From positions 1 through 23,292 of the forward strand of contig JAJPHF010000119.1 of assembly GCA_021325365.1 (NCBI GenBank): a stretch of 23,292 nt of DNA, given 5' to 3'. The stretch is from Pseudomonadota bacterium. Its GTDB lineage: Bacteria > Chloroflexota > UBA6077 > JAJPHF01. The notes below the pieces were generated by a model. That model was given only the letters and a program-made list of their open reading frames with translations, did not search any database and was not told the origin of the DNA. The position numbers and the translations under genes are program-made. Below are positions 1 to 6,792 of the stretch, piece after piece (positions within the stretch are counted from its first letter, which is position 1; each line of letters begins with the position of its first letter).

Positions 1-1
1 C

Positions 2-103
2 CGGAGCGTGGGCTACTTGCAGCACGATCTCAGTCTGGACGAGGTGGTGGACAACCGCTTCTGCGAGCGCGCGGTGCAGGAGCTGGGCCGCTACCCGAGC
101 TGA
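2..103 (+). CDS. C-terminal end of a probable solute-binding protein (partial)
   Basis: The window opens inside a reading frame that runs to a TGA at 101-103 and gives 33 residues ending in VDNRFCERAVQELGRYPS. A 'VDNRF..RAVQELG' tail resembles the last helix of NMT1/THI5/SsuA-type periplasmic binding proteins, where a VD-x-S/R-F motif before a final helix is common. The following genes include three more proteins of that fold, which supports the reading. The rest of the gene lies outside the window, so export signal and substrate cannot be judged. The reading frame is fairly secure because of its codon use and position; the family assignment rests on a short motif. Confidence 0.5.
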   Translation, partial: RSVGYLQHDLSLDEVVDNRFCERAVQELGRYPS

Positions 104-206
104 GCCGGGCCGGCTGTCGTGTCAGCACCACACCGCAGGCGCCCAGGCGTCGCGGCGATGCTGGTACAGCTACGTTTGCCGCGCCTAAGCTGTCAGCCCA
201 GGTTGG

Positions 207-237
207 TGTCTAGGTTTGGCGAAGCCAAGCTTACACA
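207..237. other. Imperfect 14-bp hairpin between two SBP genes
   Basis: Positions 207-220 pair with 224-237 around a GAA loop (inner stem TTGGC/GCCAA), with one C-C mismatch and two G-T wobbles. It lies about 100 bp after the first gene's stop and 50 bp before the next gene's ATG. There is no downstream T-run, so it is not a standard intrinsic terminator. It could be a 3'-end hairpin or a structured leader. The rest of the 104-287 gap shows nothing recognisable. Confidence 0.35.
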
Positions 238-287
238 GTATCCCTGGCCGAGTGCTTAGGGCGAGTCACGGGGATCGGGAGGGCTGC

Positions 288-1319
288 ATGCACACTGTCG
301 TGAGCGCGGTTGGGCGCGCCTGCCGGGACGGGCTTGTGGTGGTGCTGGCGGCGAGCCTCGTTGGCGGGCTGGTCGGCGGCATAGCAGCGACCCCGACGCT
401 GGCGCAGCGGGACCGGCCCCTCCACTTCGAAGCCGGCATCGTAGCGCTCACGGCCTTCGAGTGGCCGTGGTTCGTCATTCGCGATGGCCCGATCGGCCCC
501 CAGAACACTGTCACCATGGACGTCGACGTCTTCGACACGGACGCACGGGCGCTCCAGGCGCTAGTTAGCAGTTCGGTGGACGTGGTCGAGACCTCGCTCG
601 ATGCGGTCGCCCGTGCGGTCGAGAAGGGCGGCGACGTCGTCATCGTGGGGGCCGAGGTCAACCGGCCCCCCTATGCGCTGGCCGTCCGAGACAACATCCA
701 GAGTTACGCCGACCTCCGCGGCCGTCGCATCGCCGTGACCGACCTCGTCGGCGGTAGCACCGTCGTCCTGCGCCTGATGCTGCAGGCCAATGGGCTCTCC
801 GCAGACGATGTCGACCTAATCCCCCTCGGCGGCACGCCCAACCGCTACACCGCGCTGACTTCCGGTGCCACGGATGGGGCGATCCTCGCACAGCCTGCCG
901 ACTTCCGCGCGCAGGACGAGGGCTACCGGCTGCTGGACTACACTACCGCGCGGGACTACCAGTTCACGGTCTACGCCGTGCGACGGAGCTGGGCCGAGCA
1001 GAATCGCGAGCAGGTGGTCGGCTTCATGCGGGCCGTAGTCGACGCGCACCGTTGGCTGCACGAGCCCGCGAACCGCGACCAGGCCGTGGCCCTGGCCGCG
1101 CAGGCGCTGCACCAGCCAGCCGAGGTGATGGGGCGGACCTGGGACCTGTACTTCCGCGACAACCCGGGCCGCATCATCCCGCGCGACGCCGAGCTGACCG
1201 TGGAGGGCTCGCAGACGGTGTTGGATGTGCTGGCCGCCGAGGGGCAGGTGCCGGATGGGAGCAGCCTGAGCCGCTACGCCGACGACCGCTACCGGCAGGA
1301 AGCTATGGCCAGCCGCTAG
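288..1319 (+). CDS. ABC-type solute-binding protein, NMT1/THI5-like (Sec-exported)
   Basis: The gene encodes a 343-residue periplasmic binding protein of the NMT1/THI5/SsuA type, expected to capture a small organic ligand for an ABC importer. I chose the ATG at 288 because GGGAGGG at 277-283 is a good ribosome-binding site and the N-terminus is then a classic signal peptide: basic ACRDG, a hydrophobic stretch at about residues 15-34, and a likely cleavage near TLA-Q39/40. An in-frame TTG at 216 would add 24 residues but overlaps a hairpin and lacks such a site. The body has a two-lobe pattern with RDGPIG, VFDTDARALQAL, a DLRGRRIAVTD motif and GRTWDLYF near the C-terminus. It is a clear paralogue of the lipoprotein encoded at 2769-3848, which shares DFRA-DEGY, DYQFTVYA and HRWLH-PANR. 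No permease or ATPase gene is adjacent. The ligand is unknown. Confidence 0.85.
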   Translation: MHTVVSAVGRACRDGLVVVLAASLVGGLVGGIAATPTLAQRDRPLHFEAGIVALTAFEWPWFVIRDGPIGPQNTVTMDVDVFDTDARALQALVSSSVDVVETSLDAVARAVEKGGDVVIVGAEVNRPPYALAVRDNIQSYADLRGRRIAVTDLVGGSTVVLRLMLQANGLSADDVDLIPLGGTPNRYTALTSGATDGAILAQPADFRAQDEGYRLLDYTTARDYQFTVYAVRRSWAEQNREQVVGFMRAVVDAHRWLHEPANRDQAVALAAQALHQPAEVMGRTWDLYFRDNPGRIIPRDAELTVEGSQTVLDVLAAEGQVPDGSSLSRYADDRYRQEAMASR

Positions 1320-1425
1320 CAGGGCGGCCCCTCGCCGCCGACGGTCGGCGTGCGGGATGCGGAGGACGAGACCGGTCAGGCGCCGTCGCTGGCCGCTCAC
1401 ACCTATCGCTGCTCGCGACAGGACA

Positions 1426-1454
1426 GGGAGCCGCGTGCTTCCCCGCGGTCTCCC
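1426..1454. other. GC-rich hairpin in the SBP-amidohydrolase gap
   Basis: GGGAGCCGCG at 1426-1435 pairs with CGCGG at 1444-1448 and CTCCC at 1450-1454 around an 8-nt loop, with one bulged T. No T-run follows on either strand, so termination is uncertain. It lies about midway between the SBP stop and the amidohydrolase ATG and upstream of a possible -10 (TACAAT, 1506-1511). It could separate the two genes transcriptionally. Confidence 0.3.
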
Positions 1455-1543
1455 TGATCATCGCTGAAGAACGGCCTCAACCCGGACGGCGCTTCCGCAC
1501 TGGGGTACAATGATGAGCGCCAGTTTCGTGGCCGAGGTGCAGC

Positions 1544-2662
1544 ATGTCCGTCTTGGACGCGGATGCCCACGTTGAGGAATGGGACCAGACCTTCGACGAT
1601 TGCTATCTCGCCCCCGCCTTCCGGCGACGCCGTCCGCGAATCGTCGGCGCGGGCCACCGCGCCTACTGGCTGATCGATGACCAGCTCTTCCCGCGGTTGG
1701 TCGGCCGCGGCTGCCATATCCTTGGCACGCCGACCGGTTATGGGACCGTGCCAACCGAGTACACCACCGCCAAGGGCGAGGACGTCGCCAGCATGGAGCT
1801 GCGCTCCGTCGAGGCCCGCATCCAGCAAAACGTCCGCGAAGGCATCGACCTCCAGGTCCTCTACCCGACGCTCTTTCTGGCCTACCCGCTGACCGCGGAT
1901 CCCGCCCTCGCGGCGGCACTCTGTCGCTCCTACAACAACTGGATCGCCGACGTTTGTCGCCAGCGGAGCGACAAACTCAAGTGGGTGGCAGTCGTGTCCC
2001 TGGATGACGTGCCGAGCGCGGTGGAGGAGATGCGGCGCTATCGCCACGATCTCGACCCGGTAGGCGTGGTCATTCTCGGCACCGCCGGCGAGACGAATTT
2101 GGACCATCCTCGTCTGGCGCCGTTCTGGGAGACGGCTGCGGCCCTGGACCTGCCGGTGGCGATCCACGTCGGCTGGCCCTGCCCGCCTCTGTCCAACCTG
2201 TACGATCGGCTCTACGACTCGATCGTCATCCCCTTCGCACTCCCGACCCTGATGGCCTTCAACGCCGTGCTGAGTGGCGGGATTCTCGATCGTCACCCCA
2301 ACCTGCGGGTCGGCTTCTTTGAGCTGGGCTCGCAGTGGGTGCCGTTCTTGATCGACCGCATGAGTCACTACTACCAGTTTGTTGCCGAGCGGGCACCCGC
2401 CGCCCGGCCGGCCGCGCAGCGCCCGCCCCTGGAGTACCTGCAGAGCGGACAGGTGTACATCACCTGCGAGGTCGATGACCGCTTGCTGCCTCAGGTGATG
2501 GCGCTGATGGGCGAGGACCAAATTTTCTTCGCCTCGGACATCCCGCACGGCGACCGCGAGCCGGACGCTGTCAAGACCTTGTGGGCGCGGACCGACCTCA
2601 CGGAGCCCGCAAAGCGCAAGATCCTCTATGACAATGCCGCGCGGTTCTATCGGCTCTCTTGA
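1544..2662 (+). CDS. Amidohydrolase_2 (ACMSD-like) metal-dependent hydrolase
   Basis: The 372-residue product belongs to the amidohydrolase_2 family, TIM-barrel metal enzymes that include ACMSD-type decarboxylases and several hydrolases of cyclic or aromatic acids. Visible landmarks are the N-terminal DADAHVEE (one metal-ligand histidine, H9, in place of a full HxH), a strand ending in VAIHVGWP (H208), the GFFELGSQWVPFLIDRM helix motif (residues 258-273) and the SDIPHGD signature (D332 as catalytic Asp, H335). Length is typical and no signal peptide is seen, so it is cytoplasmic. The ATG at 1544 follows GAGGTG at 1534-1539, and a -10-like TACAAT lies at 1506-1511 without a good -35. It lies 224 bp after a paralogous SBP gene on the same strand, so a link to the imported compound is likely. 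The exact reaction cannot be told from sequence. Confidence 0.85.
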   Translation: MSVLDADAHVEEWDQTFDDCYLAPAFRRRRPRIVGAGHRAYWLIDDQLFPRLVGRGCHILGTPTGYGTVPTEYTTAKGEDVASMELRSVEARIQQNVREGIDLQVLYPTLFLAYPLTADPALAAALCRSYNNWIADVCRQRSDKLKWVAVVSLDDVPSAVEEMRRYRHDLDPVGVVILGTAGETNLDHPRLAPFWETAAALDLPVAIHVGWPCPPLSNLYDRLYDSIVIPFALPTLMAFNAVLSGGILDRHPNLRVGFFELGSQWVPFLIDRMSHYYQFVAERAPAARPAAQRPPLEYLQSGQVYITCEVDDRLLPQVMALMGEDQIFFASDIPHGDREPDAVKTLWARTDLTEPAKRKILYDNAARFYRLS

Positions 2663-2768
2663 TCTCGACACCAGAGCCGCGTTTCCGTGTCCTAACTCCC
2701 GGACCGGGCGGCCGACGACCCACGGGCGCTGCTACTGTCGTGCCGCTGGCGCGATCGATGGGAGAGCG

Positions 2769-3848
2769 TTAACGGCCGTGTAGCACCTCTTGCAGGTAGC
2801 TGTCGTCTACGAACCGCTCGACCTCCCCGGCATCGCGGATCTCGCCCGCTTCCGCGAGCGTGCGCGCGACAGTCGTGATCCCTGGACGATTGACCTCGAG
2901 GTCACGAGGCATCACGCGGCCGGCGTTCTGCTGGAAGTAGAGGTCCCAGGTACGCTCCATCTCGACCGGCGAGGAGTGCAGCACGGTCACTCCCAGGTCG
3001 ACCGCCTGCTCGCGGTTGGCCGGATCGTGCAGCCAGCGGTGCGCCGCCACCATCGCCTGCAAGAAACGCGCGATCTTCGCGCGATTGCTGTCTGCCCAGC
3101 TCCGACGCATTGCGTAGACTGTGAACTGGTAGTCCAAGTCGGTGCTGTAGGCCAGGATGCCGTAGCCCTCGTCGCGCGCCCGGAAGTCCGCGGGCTGGCC
3201 CAGAATCGCAGCGTCCGCCACTCCGGTGGCCAGCCCGGTGAACCGGTTCATCGTGCCACCCAGGGGCAGCAGCTCGTATTCGTCCTCCTTCACGCCTTTC
3301 GCCTGCAGGAGCAGCTTCAAGATCACCGTGCTACCACCCCGTAGGTCGCTGACGGCGACCGTCTTGCCGCGGATGTCCTCGATGCTGGTTAGCTCGGGGC
3401 GAGCAGCAATCCCGTAAGTCGGGCGGTTGATGTGGCCACCGATGGCGACCACGTCCGCACCCTGGTCGACGGCGCGGGCAAGCGCGTCCAGCGACAAGAG
3501 CGCGAAGTCGGCAGAGCCGCCCAGCAGCGCCTGCATGGATCGGGCATCGGTATCGACGACCGTCCAGTCGAGGTTCAACCGCTGTTGGGTCCCGATCGGT
3601 CCGTCGCGCACCACGACGAACGGCCAGGCGAACGCGTCCAGCGACGGAATGGCGATCTCGGTGGTGATGAGCGGGGGCTCGCTGGCGGCGGCCGCGGCGG
3701 GGGAGGTCGACGGCGCTCCGACGGGCGGCGCCGGCGGGGCGTTAGCGGGCCCCGTGCTGGGCGCGACCGCGCCTGGAGCGGTAGCTGGCGCGCAGGCGGC
3801 CAGAAGTGTACATACCACGAGGCCGAGCCACTGGGCAGCCTTCTTCAT
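2769..3848 (-). CDS. ABC-type solute-binding lipoprotein, NMT1/THI5-like
   Basis: The 359-residue product starts with a lipoprotein signal: MKK, a hydrophobic core and the lipobox LAAC with C19 as the lipidated cysteine. A proline/alanine/serine-rich tether follows to about residue 56, then an NMT1/THI5-type binding domain. The ATG follows CCTCCC read on the minus strand as GGGAGG (3853-3858). Conserved blocks shared with the SBP at 288-1319 include RDGPIG, VDTDAR, LLPLGGTMNRFTGL, QPADFRA-DEGY, DYQFTVYA-RRSW and RTWDLYF, so the two arose from one ancestor while using different membrane export modes. It is the last gene of a minus-strand set after the PqqC-like gene and the amidase-like gene. 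No transporter membrane subunit is nearby. Its ligand is unknown but probably related to that of its paralogue. Confidence 0.87.
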   Translation of the reverse strand: MKKAAQWLGLVVCTLLAACAPATAPGAVAPSTGPANAPPAPPVGAPSTSPAAAAASEPPLITTEIAIPSLDAFAWPFVVVRDGPIGTQQRLNLDWTVVDTDARSMQALLGGSADFALLSLDALARAVDQGADVVAIGGHINRPTYGIAARPELTSIEDIRGKTVAVSDLRGGSTVILKLLLQAKGVKEDEYELLPLGGTMNRFTGLATGVADAAILGQPADFRARDEGYGILAYSTDLDYQFTVYAMRRSWADSNRAKIARFLQAMVAAHRWLHDPANREQAVDLGVTVLHSSPVEMERTWDLYFQQNAGRVMPRDLEVNRPGITTVARTLAEAGEIRDAGEVERFVDDSYLQEVLHGR

Positions 3849-3975
3849 CGTGCCTCCCGGGATAGTGAGGGCCCAGGAGCCACGGGTGCTCCTGCTCGAC
3901 CCGACTCCAGCGTGCGAGCCGCGCCTTACACGACGCTGTCCTCTCCAGCGGCTCAGGCAGCACCACAGCTACTGC

Positions 3976-4680
3976 TCAGACCGAAGGCGGTCCGGTCAGA
4001 GAATACCCCAGCTCGTAGTGAATGTAGATGCCGTCGAAATAGAACCACCGCATCCGCGCGCTCTCTCGCGCGTAGTGGATGGCCAGCTCTTGTAACTCGC
4101 GCGTAGTGCAGTGGCGCTCGAGCAGCTCGAAGCCGCGCCCACCGTGCTCGCTGTCGGCGTCTACGTGCAGCCAGAAGTGCTCGATCTCTTCCTCCGGAAA
4201 CCGGTAGATGTCCCGCAGTGCCGGCAGGACCGTGCTGTACAGGAGCGGGGACTGTGATTCCGTGCCGATGTGCGCTGCCGCGAAGCCCGCGATCCAGGGC
4301 TGTTCCTTGGCCGTTTGCACGAGCCAGTTCACCCAGCACTCGGTGCTCGGCAAGCCGCGCCCGGCCTTCACGGCCGGGAGATCGGCGCCGTTGGCTCGGG
4401 CGAAGCGGAGGACGATCTCGAGGTGCGAGCGGCTCTCGTCCGTCTCCTCATGGTAGTTTGCCAGCTCTGCGGCCACCACGTCGGGCGGCGCCTTCGCGCA
4501 GATGTGGAAGAACAACGGATTAACTCGGCTGACCCAGTGCCAGTGCTCCACGGCCCAGCCCATCAGCGCGTTGCGGCTGAGCTCGCCGCGCTGCCATTTC
4601 TGCGTCAGCGGATGGTGCGCGCAGTGCCGTTCCAGGACTGCTGCCTCAAGCTCCTGGCGGAACGTACTGACCGTCGTCAT
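3976..4680 (-). CDS. PqqC/TenA-fold protein, putative haem-oxygenase-like di-iron oxygenase
   Basis: The 234-residue all-helical protein resembles the PqqC/TenA/CADD superfamily: an N-terminal HPLTQKWQRGELSRNALMGW segment, then a helix with HEETDESRSH, a GTESQ motif and HFWLHVDADSEH. Numbered from the ATG these give E79, H86, E141, H172, D176 and H179. From memory, the chlamydial CADD iron ligands have the same spacing (E-x6-H, E, H-x3-D-x2-H). PqqC proper and TenA lack this set, so a haem-oxygenase-like di-iron oxygenase or oxidase is the best guess. It sits in the middle of a minus-strand group between an amidase-like gene (98 bp upstream) and a solute-binding lipoprotein gene (127 bp downstream). 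It may act oxidatively on the imported compound. A nine-G tract just before its ATG is unusual. Confidence 0.75.
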   Translation of the reverse strand: MTTVSTFRQELEAAVLERHCAHHPLTQKWQRGELSRNALMGWAVEHWHWVSRVNPLFFHICAKAPPDVVAAELANYHEETDESRSHLEIVLRFARANGADLPAVKAGRGLPSTECWVNWLVQTAKEQPWIAGFAAAHIGTESQSPLLYSTVLPALRDIYRFPEEEIEHFWLHVDADSEHGGRGFELLERHCTTRELQELAIHYARESARMRWFYFDGIYIHYELGYSLTGPPSV

Positions 4681-4684
4681 GTTG

Positions 4685-4693
4685 CCCCCCCCC
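4685..4693 (-). promoter_or_regulatory. G9 homopolymer in the ribosome-binding region of the PqqC-like gene
   Basis: On the minus strand nine consecutive G residues end 4 nt before the ATG at 4680, exactly where a Shine-Dalgarno sequence belongs. No other purine-rich site is nearby, so the run probably pairs with the anti-SD. Tracts of this length can slip during replication, which would change SD spacing and translation level. Its length could also be an assembly artefact. Confidence 0.45.
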
Positions 4694-4778
4694 AGTCGAG
4701 AGATTGCGTCCTCGCGACGAATCGCTGTCGAGCCGGCGGGGCCTGTCCTCGTCTGGCGCGGCCGCTCCCGCCGCCCGG

Positions 4779-5462
4779 CTAGCGCCGCGCGCCCGGGCCT
4801 GTGGACGCCACCGGCGCCGAGTGCTGTCCGGCGAGGTAGGCCAGCACTTCCTCAAGGCCCCGCACGTCCGCGTACTTCTGGTCCAGGTCGAACAGGCTTT
4901 GCGCGTGCGCCGCTGCATCGCGGTCGCCCACAGCTTCCCGGACCACGATGGGGCGGATCCTGAGCTGCACGGCGTCGACCGCGGTGGCGCGTACGCAGCC
5001 GCTGGTGGTACAGCCGGCGATGAGCAGCGTGTCGATCCGCCGCGAGTTGAGACGCGAGATCAAGTCGGTGCCGAAGAAAGCGCTAGCGTACTTCTTGAGG
5101 ATGAGGATTTCGTCCGCCCGCCGCTCCAGTCGGCGATCCAGCTGGACGCCCCGCGTGCCCGCCTTCAGGGAGGTGATGCCTCGCTGCTTCAGCAGCCAGA
5201 GACCGGCATCGCGGAAGTCCTCCTCGTCATAGTGGACGACGGTGTAGAAGATGGGGAGGCGCGCAGCCCGCGCGCCGGCAAGCAGTGTCCGGGTCTGCTC
5301 GATCTCGCCGTCCAGGTTGGCCCCGAGCGGCAGCGCTGGATCGGTGAAGGCGTACAGAAAGTCGATCACGACGACGGCCGGCCGCTCGCCGAAACCGAGG
5401 CGGCCGCCGAAACCCCGCCGCGCGAAGAACTCGGCTGCCTCCAGTCGCGCGCCGCCCTCCAT
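4779..5462 (-). CDS. Isochorismatase-family cysteine hydrolase, N-carbamoylsarcosine-amidase-like
   Basis: The 227-residue enzyme has the isochorismatase-like fold with an intact Asp-Lys-Cys triad: D34 in VVVIDFLYAFTDP, K123 or K124 in ILKKYASAFFGT, and C156 in GCTTSGCVRATAVDA. The SAFFGT and GCTTSGCVRAT blocks, together with an N-terminal ~20-residue extension, match N-carbamoylsarcosine amidohydrolases better than nicotinamidases. The family hydrolyses carbamoyl or amide C-N bonds, releasing ammonia. Maleamate amidohydrolase is an alternative. The ATG at 5462 is well supported by AAAAGGAG at 5469-5476. It is the first gene of the minus-strand group, with the PqqC-like gene 98 bp downstream. 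A perfect dyad lies just upstream and may be an operator. The last ~15 residues are non-conserved. Confidence 0.85.
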   Translation of the reverse strand: MEGGARLEAAEFFARRGFGGRLGFGERPAVVVIDFLYAFTDPALPLGANLDGEIEQTRTLLAGARAARLPIFYTVVHYDEEDFRDAGLWLLKQRGITSLKAGTRGVQLDRRLERRADEILILKKYASAFFGTDLISRLNSRRIDTLLIAGCTTSGCVRATAVDAVQLRIRPIVVREAVGDRDAAAHAQSLFDLDQKYADVRGLEEVLAYLAGQHSAPVASTGPGARR

Positions 5463-5477
5463 GCTGCTCTCCTTTTA

Positions 5478-5508
5478 TGGTCCACCGGGACCACAGCCCG
5501 CCATTCTA
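5478..5508 (-). promoter_or_regulatory. Candidate promoter and operator dyad for the amidase-like gene
   Basis: TGGTCC (5478-5483) and GGACCA (5488-5493) form a perfect 6-bp inverted repeat with a 4-nt spacer, directly above the Shine-Dalgarno of the minus-strand gene. On that strand TAGAAT (5508-5503) could be a -10 element, which would place the dyad at the transcription start, a typical repressor position. No convincing -35 is seen. Confidence 0.35.
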
Positions 5509-5722
5509 CCAGCACGGCCCGCCAGTGCCTCAATCGTGCCGCCGCATCCTACGACATGGCTGGTAATCGTTCCGCCCCCTGCCGTGCCGGACAGAGATAG
5601 CGGCGGGCTGCCCACACTGCGGCCACGAGAAACGCCAACCAGTGGCCGCTCCTGCTGGCGGCCGGATGCTACCACCGTCGTCTCTCGGGCTGCTTTGCGG
5701 CACCCGCTAGCAATGCGGCGGC

Positions 5723-5751
5723 TTGCCCCGTTTGAGCCAGACCAGTATCCT
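5723..5751 (+). promoter_or_regulatory. Candidate sigma-70-type promoter for the SBP-like gene
   Basis: TTGCCC at 5723-5728 and TATCCT at 5746-5751 are separated by 17 nt, and each matches four of six consensus bases. Transcription would start about 25 nt before the ATG at 5782. The spacing is ideal but such partial matches also arise by chance. Confidence 0.35.
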
Positions 5752-5781
5752 GGGTGCGCCGAGTCCGGCGTGGAGGAATCT

Positions 5782-6690
5782 ATGCACCTCACCGTCTCCG
5801 ACGTTGTCTCCCCCTCCTATTTTGTCGCCACTGCCGCCGTCGAGCTGGGGTTCTTCCGAGCAGAGGGGCTGGATGTGGAGTTCGTCCCCACCCCTGCGGA
5901 TACGCCCACGGCCTTTCGCCACGGGGAGATCGATTTCGTGGGCGGCTCGCCGTACACCACGCTGATGGCCTTTCCCGGCTGGAAAGGCGCCAAGCTCCTC
6001 TGTGCGCTCTCGCAGTACACGTACTGGTTTCTCGCCATGCGCGCGGACCTCGGAGCGAAGCGCGGCGACCTGAGCGCCGTGAAGGGACGGCGCATCAGCG
6101 CGGCGGGACGGCCCGGGCTCGCGCTCAAGCGGGTGCTCGAAGCTGCGGGGCTGGACCTGGAGCGCGACCAGATTGAGCTGGTGCGCGCGCCAAACCCACC
6201 CGGCAGCTGGGCACGGATCGGAGCCGATGCCATCGAGCAAGGCCGCGCCGACGGGTTCTGGGGCAACGGGATGCGGGTCGAGTATGCGGTGCGCCGCGGT
6301 CTAGCGACGGTCCTGCTGGACATCCGGCGCGGCGATGGGCCCCCTGCGGCGCGGCGCTACACGTTTCCCGCCCTCATCACCACCGATCACTTGATCGAAC
6401 AGCACCCGGCGGCCGCTGCAGGAGCAGTGCGCGCTATCGTGAATACCCAACGGGCGCTGAGGGCGGACCCGTCACTCGCCACGCGAGTAGGGCAGCGCCT
6501 CTTTCCGGCGGAGGAGGCGGCGCTCATCGCCGAGTTGATCGAACGAGATGCCGAGTTCTATGACCCTGCTATCTCCGTGGAGTCGGTCCGGCTCGCGAGT
6601 ACGTTCGCACAAGAACTCGGGTTGCTGTCGGGGCCGGTGGCCTACGCGGACGTCGTCGCGACGCAGTTCGCTGATCTCTGGAGCCAGTAG
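5782..6690 (+). CDS. NMT1/THI5-like binding-fold protein without signal peptide
   Basis: The 302-residue product begins directly with the first strand of a type-2 periplasmic-binding fold (MHLTVSDVVSPSYFVATAAV, then GFFRAEGLDVEFVP), followed by FRHGEIDFVGGSPYT, a central AVKGRRISAAGRPG segment and a C-terminal helical part. No signal peptide or lipobox precedes it. The ATG is well placed behind GGAGG at 5772-5776; longer in-frame starts lie in non-coding-like sequence. It may therefore act in the cytoplasm, as PBP2-fold enzymes such as THI5-type pyrimidine synthases or dihydroxyphthalate decarboxylases do. The THI5 cysteine-rich motif is not present. Alternatively the signal has been lost or a different export route is used. 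A MetE-like gene follows 102 bp downstream on the same strand. Ligand or reaction unknown. Confidence 0.75.
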   Translation: MHLTVSDVVSPSYFVATAAVELGFFRAEGLDVEFVPTPADTPTAFRHGEIDFVGGSPYTTLMAFPGWKGAKLLCALSQYTYWFLAMRADLGAKRGDLSAVKGRRISAAGRPGLALKRVLEAAGLDLERDQIELVRAPNPPGSWARIGADAIEQGRADGFWGNGMRVEYAVRRGLATVLLDIRRGDGPPAARRYTFPALITTDHLIEQHPAAAAGAVRAIVNTQRALRADPSLATRVGQRLFPAEEAALIAELIERDAEFYDPAISVESVRLASTFAQELGLLSGPVAYADVVATQFADLWSQ

Positions 6691-6792
6691 CCAGCGGCAA
6701 GGGATGCATGCTTACCAACCGACTATCATTCCCCGTCCCGTTGGGGAGTGCGGACAACAATTCTCAAAGGCCCGCCGAAGGAGCGACCTGCC

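Larger units (their letters stand above)
5463..5781. other. 319-bp divergent intergenic region
   Basis: This gap separates the minus-strand amidase-like gene from the plus-strand SBP-like gene. It contains the amidase SD and dyad near its left end and a possible sigma-70-type promoter for the right gene near its right end. The centre (about 5510-5720) is GC-rich. A plus-strand frame runs through it into the SBP-like gene, but it has no coding character and the SD at 5772-5776 argues that translation starts later. No RNA gene or mobile element was recognised. Confidence 0.5.

Noticed and set aside
216..287. TTG start at 216 for the first complete SBP gene
   Set aside because: It overlaps a hairpin and has no ribosome-binding site; the ATG at 288 has a strong site and gives a normal signal peptide.
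2663..2768. Intrinsic terminator between the convergent amidohydrolase and SBP genes
   Set aside because: Only short GC-rich pairing (CCCGGACCGGG) is visible and no T-run follows on either strand.
5251..5781. A much longer N-terminus for the SBP-like gene at 5782
   Set aside because: The extension overlaps the opposite-strand amidase gene, has no coding character and ignores the clear GGAGG at 5772-5776.
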